From CBDFKF01 sp965248765 (GTDB taxonomy: Bacteria > Pseudomonadota > Alphaproteobacteria > VGEJ01), in the NCBI GenBank assembly GCA_965248765.1, contig CBDFKF010000001.1, forward strand, positions 124,001 to 188,000: 64,000 nucleotides of DNA, read 5' to 3'. Numbering within the stretch: position 1 is the stretch's first letter; each line of letters opens with the position of its first letter. The notes under the pieces are model-generated. The model was not told the DNA's origin. It saw only the letters and a list, made by a program, of their open reading frames with translations, and ran no database searches. The position numbers and the translations under genes are program-made. Below, piece after piece: positions 59,801-64,000 of this stretch.

Positions 59801-62129
59801 AACCGGTGTCACGGCAAGATCGAAACTCGCCGGGCCGATCGGGGTAGTGCCGTCGGTGACGGTGAAGCTCACGCTCGTGGCCGGCGTTTCCGATCCGTCG
59901 TGGGCGAACGAGACCACGCCAGCGGCGAGCTGGGCCTGGGTGAAGCTTGCCGCGGGTACGCCGCTCACGCGGACCTCGCCGTCCCCGGCATCAATCACGG
60001 TAAAGGTGATATTGGCATTCGCGGTGCCGGGATCACTGACCTCGAGGAGGGCGGCGCTCAACGCCACCACACCGCCTTCGGTCACCGTCGCCCCGGCGTT
60101 GGTGGTCAGCGCTGGTGGATCATCGTCGACGACGATCGAGATGACCGAGGCGACGGCGGGACTGCTGTCGTCGCCGTCGTCTGCAACCACGGTGATCTGC
60201 CGCGCCGTCGAGTCGGGATCGTCCGACGGATTGTCAAAGCGGATCTGGCCGATCGCGGTCTGGTAGTCGGCGAGCGGAGCACTGCCGTTGAGGATGATCT
60301 GGCTGGCCGTGACGTTGGCAGAAATACCCGCCGGCAGCGCGCCGTCGACCGAGAGCGAATCATTGCTCTGCGGGTTGGTCAGCGTGATCGTGACCGACAC
60401 GAGATCGGCATCGTCCGCGTCGGTGATCAACACATCGACATCCGAGATGGCGATCGGTCCGCCGTTCTCGGTAAACGCGGTTTGGAACGGTGCTGGTCCG
60501 TCGGCATCGAGATCGACGACCGGCGCATCGTTCACCGGCTGGACCGCGATGGTGGCGACGGCGGGATCGCCGGCGAGGCCGTCGCCGTCGGTGGCGATGA
60601 CGGTCACCGTGCGGTCGATTGCACTCGGATCCTGGCTCGGATTGTCGAACCGGACCTCGGCGATGGCCGCCTGGTACTCGGCCGGCGTGGCGATGCCGTC
60701 GAGCACCACCTGATCGGCGCTGATGGTCGCGGTGATGCCGCCCGGCAGGGCTCCGGCCACCGACAGGGCGTCCCCGGCCTGCGGATTGGTCAGCGTGACT
60801 GTGACCTGGTTGAGCGTCGGGTTGTCCGGATCGGTGATCAGGACGTCATCGGCGATGGCGATAGGTCCGCCGTCCTCGGTGAAGGTGGTGGCAAACCCGG
60901 TGCCGGCTGCGTCGTCGTCGAGATCGACCCCCGGCGCATCATTGACCCGGGTTACCGCGACCGTGCTCTCGCCAACGGTGCTTCCGGCGACGGCGTCAAA
61001 GGCCTGGAACGCGATCGTGCGGTCGGCCGCCGAGGGATCATCGCCGGTGTTCTCAAAAGTCACCGCGCGTAGCGCCGCCTGGTACTGGGCGACGGTCGCA
61101 TTGCCGCTGAGGGTGAGCACGCCGGCGTTGAAGCTGCCGCCGATCTCCGGCGTATCGGCGAACGCCAACACATCGTTGGGATCGAGGTTGGCGGTGATCG
61201 AGACCGTTGCGCCAACGAGCTCAGTGTCGTCGACGTCGTCGAGGACGATGCCGCCGTTGACGATCTGCGGCGCGTCGTTCTCGGTGTAGTCGAGTGTCGC
61301 GGCCGGCACCGTGAGGTCCGGCGGATTGTTCATCGGGGCAACTGTGATCGTGTTGAAGGTGCTGTCCGCATCGAGGCCGTCGCTCGCGACCACCTCGAGG
61401 ATGCGGTCGGTCGGGTCCGGGTCCCCGGAGTCGTTGTCGAAGCGGACCTGGGCGATCGCGGTCTCGTAGTCCGCGAGTAGAGCACTGCCGCTCAGGACGA
61501 TCTGGTTGGTGGTGACGTTGGCAGATATACCCGCCGGCAGCGCGCCGGCGACGGAGAGCGCATCACCGCTTTGCGGGTTGGTCAGCGTGATTGTTACTGA
61601 CTCGAGGTTCGCATCGTCGACGTCGGTGACCTGAATACTGGGCGATATCGCGACCGGGCCGCCACCCTCGACGAACGCTGCGGCGGCTAGCGCTACATCA
61701 GGGGCGTCGTTGATTCCGTCGACCGTCAGCGTGACCGTTTCCGGGCCGCTGGTCGCGCTGTGGCTGTCCGTCGCTTGGTAGGTAAAGCTGACTTGGCGGC
61801 TCTCGCCCGGGGCGAGGTCGTCAAAATCGGCGCCGGGATTGAACGTGAAGGTGCCGTCCGGGTTGGTGACGACCGAGCCGTCGCCCGGCGCGAGATCGTC
61901 GACGATCGAATAGCTCAGGCTCGCGGTGTCGTCGTCGGAGTCAACATCGTCGCCGCCAAAGGACCGGGTGATGGCGTTGTCCTCATCGGCATCGCTAACG
62001 GCGACCACCGCGACGGTAGGCGCATCGTTGACGCCGGTGACCGTGATCTCGGCGCCATGGCTGTCGGTTGCTGTGTAGTCGAAAGTGACGGTGCGGGCCT
62101 CGCCGAGCGCCAGATCCTGGTAGAATCAC
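56834..62129 (-). CDS. Giant RTX / cadherin-like adhesin, 5' end missing
   Basis: At least 1724 residues from a GTG at 62008; the same frame is open with natural sequence to about 62129 (DLALGEARTVTFDYTATDSH), where a TGA and unrelated DNA begin, so the true start and export or anchor region are lost. Residues 1-625 are cadherin-like modules ending in NDAP; 626-1169 hold five CSPG/Cadherin_3-type repeats (NAGATVTEGG ... SYAHDGSEAPATSFSFTVTD); about 1176-1406 is a DUF4114 domain ending LLGGGDADYQDVIFRVD; about 1546-1626 are RTX calcium repeats (GGSGDDQLFGNGGVDALIGG), with a C-terminal type I secretion signal-like end. A surface or biofilm adhesin exported by T1SS when intact. Confidence 0.85.
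58788..58924 (-). repeat. Near-identical repeat inside the adhesin gene, copy 1
   Basis: This 137-bp block is identical by eye to 59439-59575 (offset 651 bp, i.e. 217 codons or two protein repeats). The other Cadherin_3 repeats have diverged at DNA level. Indicates a recent conversion or duplication among the modules. Confidence 0.75.
59439..59575 (-). repeat. Near-identical repeat inside the adhesin gene, copy 2
   Basis: Partner of 58788-58924. Covers the linker TTNAGA...DDPPEI and the strand region SFSFTVTDGTTTLAAASFDI of a Cadherin_3-type module. Confidence 0.75.
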
Positions 62130-62398
62130 TGTGCGATTGGTACAACCGACGGCCGCGACAAAGACGGTATAAAGCGGCGACGGTTGCCGCCGGCGTGCGG
62201 GTGTCGTGGGACATTGCCGCACAACGGTCTCAATGCGTCACCCGCGGTGTACCGGATCATAAACCCGCGTATCGACGACGGGAGCATGCCATAGCTGAGC
62301 GCGGACACAGCCTTACGGTGCTGTGTTGCTACGCATTCTGTCGATCGTGACGTAACTCCTTGGTATACAGAGAGAATACGCCGACGACAAGTGCCGAG

Positions 62399-62869
62399 CT
62401 AGGCGACAGCGGCGCTCTCGGCGCCTGGCCGGGGAAATCGGCTATTGAAAGTGAAGGCTGTCGGGCTCGGCCCAATGCGCCGCAGCTCGTCGAGCCGGGC
62501 CTTTCCTTCGGCGACCGACGGGACGTGGCCGGCGGGAACCCACCACATCACGAGGGTGGGGGCGTCGGCCTTTTCAAACCAGCGCCCGCGATCACGCAGC
62601 AGCTCGCCATGGTCGCTGCGGTAGGCGAAGGCGAGGAGATCCTCGATACCCCGCCAGACCGACATGTTGATGAGGATGTCGTCATCATCGTATGGGCGTA
62701 TCGCAGTAGCATTGCCCCCGTCGTCGGCGAGACGCCAGATGAAGCCGGGGCTTTCGTCGGCGAGCGCGTTGATCTCGTCGAGGCGGGCGACGAAGTCGGC
62801 CATCCCCGGATGTTCGATCTCGTAGCGCATGCGGCCGATGTTGAACTGGGCGAGGTGGTAATCCGACAT
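62399..62869 (-). CDS. DUF3291 family protein
   Basis: 156 residues. MSDYHLAQFNIGRMRYEIEH, RLDEINALADESPGFIWRLA, ILINMSVWRGIEDLLAFAYR, and VMWWVPAGHVPSVAEGKARL are the recognisable blocks of DUF3291, a dimeric alpha-beta-barrel (ABM-like) family without established function. Single gene, divergent from the RraA-like gene. The gap 62130-62398 between it and the adhesin break holds no gene that I can see. Confidence 0.85.
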   Translation of the reverse strand: MSDYHLAQFNIGRMRYEIEHPGMADFVARLDEINALADESPGFIWRLADDGGNATAIRPYDDDDILINMSVWRGIEDLLAFAYRSDHGELLRDRGRWFEKADAPTLVMWWVPAGHVPSVAEGKARLDELRRIGPSPTAFTFNSRFPRPGAESAAVA

Positions 62870-62962
62870 GGGGCCACTGTTCGATTTTCTACAATCGGGC
62901 GTCGATAGTGCGCGGTCGAGAGACTAACCTGCCGGCGGTAGCGACGAAAGGAGCCCGCATCC

Positions 62963-63625
62963 ATGGCATTGATCATCAACGAGGCGCCCGCTGAGCGCCT
63001 GTCCGATACGGAACTCGCCGCCTGGCGTAACATCCCGCCCGCGGTAATCAGCGATGAGCTGAACCGCTCGGGCGCGATGGCGGCCGCGATCAAGCCGCTT
63101 GCGCCGGGCATGGCCTGCGTCGGGCAAGCGCTGACGGTGCAGTGCATGGTGGGCGACAACGCGCCGTTGCACTACGCCGTGACCAAGGCGTGGCCGGGCG
63201 CGGTGGTGGTGGCCGATGCTCGCGGTCACACCGACACCGCGGTGTGGGGCGGCATCCTGACGTTTGCCGCGAAGCAGCGGGGGATCGTCGGCGTGGTCGT
63301 CGATGGCGGTGTGCGCGACGTGGCCGAGCTACGCGAATCGGGCATCGCGGTGTTCGCCCGCGGCGCGGTGCCACGCGGCCCCCATAAGGGCTTTGGCGGT
63401 GAAATCAACGGCGCGGTGCAATGCGGTGGCGTCGCGGTCGATCCCGGGGACCTGATCGTCGCCGACGATGACGGGGTGGTGGTGATTACGCCGGCGCAAC
63501 GGGCCGGCCTGCTCGAACGCTGCCAGGCGCGCATTGCCAAGGAGCAGGAGATGCTCGCGGGCCTGAAGGCGGGCAAGACGACGGTGGAACTGAGCGGCAT
63601 GCCGCCGCCCGAGAAGATCGGCTAG
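62963..63625 (+). CDS. RraA-like protein / 4-hydroxy-4-methyl-2-oxoglutarate aldolase family
   Basis: 220 residues. PAVISDELNRSGAMAAAIKP, GQALTVQCMVGDNAPLHYAV, VVVADARGHTDTAVWGGILT, and GVVVDGGVRDVAELRESGIA are RraA/HMG-aldolase motifs; the Arg-Asp after GGVRD binds substrate and metal. GAVQCGGVAVDPGDLIVADD also fits. The length is close to aldolase forms rather than RraA (about 160). Probably cleaves 4-carboxy-4-hydroxy-2-oxoadipate-type compounds or decarboxylates oxaloacetate. RBS AAAGGAG before the ATG. Confidence 0.85.
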   Translation: MALIINEAPAERLSDTELAAWRNIPPAVISDELNRSGAMAAAIKPLAPGMACVGQALTVQCMVGDNAPLHYAVTKAWPGAVVVADARGHTDTAVWGGILTFAAKQRGIVGVVVDGGVRDVAELRESGIAVFARGAVPRGPHKGFGGEINGAVQCGGVAVDPGDLIVADDDGVVVITPAQRAGLLERCQARIAKEQEMLAGLKAGKTTVELSGMPPPEKIG

Positions 63626-63746
63626 GGTGAGAAGGAGAAGTGCGCCGCAACTCTTCGAACATCGACCGATCTGCAGTGTGGGGTAGCGTGCGGCGCAACG
63701 ACGGCCGCGTGGCTGATCGACGAAGCGCGTAACTTTCCAGCTTGCG

Positions 63747-64000
63747 CTAAATGATCTCGAAGTAGCGGGCGAGCTCCCAGTCGGTCACGGTGTCACGAAA
63801 GCGAGCGGCCTCTGCCTCGCGGGTGGTCGCGAAGTGATCGACGAAGACATCGCCAAACAGCTTGCGCGCGGCGGTCGAGCGGCGGAAGCGCTGAGCCGCC
63901 TCGGTCAGTGAAGCGGGAAAGCGCTGCCGTACCGGGGGTGACTTGGCGTAGGCATTGCCCTTGGTCGCGCGCGAGGGTTCCAGTCGATGCTCGATGCCAT
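63747..64000 (-). CDS. Glutamine-synthetase-family protein, C-terminal end (runs off right edge)
   Basis: About 84 codons ending at the TAG at 63747-63749: GIEHRLEPSRATKGNAYAKS, LTEAAQRFRRSTAARKLFGD, VFVDHFATTREAEAARFRDT, VTDWELARYFEII. This is the characteristic C-terminus of the GSIII-like/PuuA-type gamma-glutamyl ligases (LFG..VVDH..., TDWE..RYFE.I). It probably acts in polyamine or ethanolamine use rather than ammonia assimilation. The catalytic part is outside the window. Confidence 0.75.
   Translation of the reverse strand, partial: GIEHRLEPSRATKGNAYAKSPPVRQRFPASLTEAAQRFRRSTAARKLFGDVFVDHFATTREAEAARFRDTVTDWELARYFEII

Noticed and set aside
62130..62398. Possible gene between the adhesin break and the DUF3291 gene
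   Set aside because: Short frames without RBS or recognisable sequence; nothing could be supported.

Overview
The window is GC-rich bacterial DNA and most likely comes from an alphaproteobacterium of the Rhodospirillales/Rhizobiales kind. Evidence: a glnB-glnA pair behind a sigma-54 type promoter, ParE, DnaK-independent housekeeping genes with alphaproteobacterial wording, a class III cyclase fused to TPRs, GTA/phage 3TM holins, and dispersed palindromic repeats typical of that class. No rRNA, complete tRNA or CRISPR array was seen. Taxonomy is an inference from protein style, not from a search.

Left part (1-12.6 kb) is accessory and strongly rearranged. Phage recombination-gene ends (1-632) abut a piece of asparagine synthetase lacking both ends (about 633-2165), which abuts the first 40 or so codons of a methyltransferase (to 2303). 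A surface-polysaccharide group follows (deacetylase-like, SGNH hydrolase, sugar formyltransferase), then a dead IS3 element with exact ends and a 3-bp target duplication (4855-6093). From 6.2 to 12.3 kb lies a prophage remnant: a tail-fibre and lysis cassette present twice at a constant 4474-bp offset, with a Sel1-repeat protein and a HicBA toxin-antitoxin module between the copies. It ends at the 3' half of a tRNA-Cys gene with adjacent repeat arms, which looks like an attachment site.

The middle (12.6-33.9 kb) is mostly chromosomal core and metabolism: SDR, PII protein and glutamine synthetase, acyl-CoA thioesterase, topoisomerase IV subunit B, two paralogous lipoproteins, a DEAD-box helicase, two luciferase-like monooxygenases, a carboxymuconolactone-decarboxylase family protein, homoserine dehydrogenase, a DMT transporter, a 1019-bp tandem duplication (one gene copy frameshifted, one intact), an AcuI-type reductase, a thiolase, and a translationally coupled acetyltransferase / aminotransferase / methyltransferase set for an amino-sugar of a surface glycan.

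At 33.9-38.4 kb is the most interesting locus: a CHAT-protease / NB-ARC / TPR protein (frameshifted near 35.68 kb) followed, with an ATGA overlap, by a 304-residue protein of unknown family. This arrangement resembles protease-substrate pairs of STAND-type immune or cell-death systems.

From 38.5 kb to the right end the sequence mixes intact genes with much decay: SDR gene 3'-end fragments, a frameshifted GYD-domain gene, interspersed repeats, a third luciferase-like monooxygenase, a TPR gene split by an IS1380-family element with a perfect 5-bp target duplication, an ABC sugar importer without its ATPase, SDR, broken aldo/keto reductase, patatin phospholipase, zinc alcohol dehydrogenase, a gutted cyclase/ATPase gene beside an intact cyclase-TolB-TPR gene, an MFS transporter, a secreted metallopeptidase-like protein, a very large 5'-truncated RTX/cadherin-like adhesin, a DUF3291 protein, an RraA-family protein and the end of a glutamine-synthetase-family gene at the right edge. 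Several single-base frameshifts could be real decay or assembly errors; the sequence alone cannot separate these.
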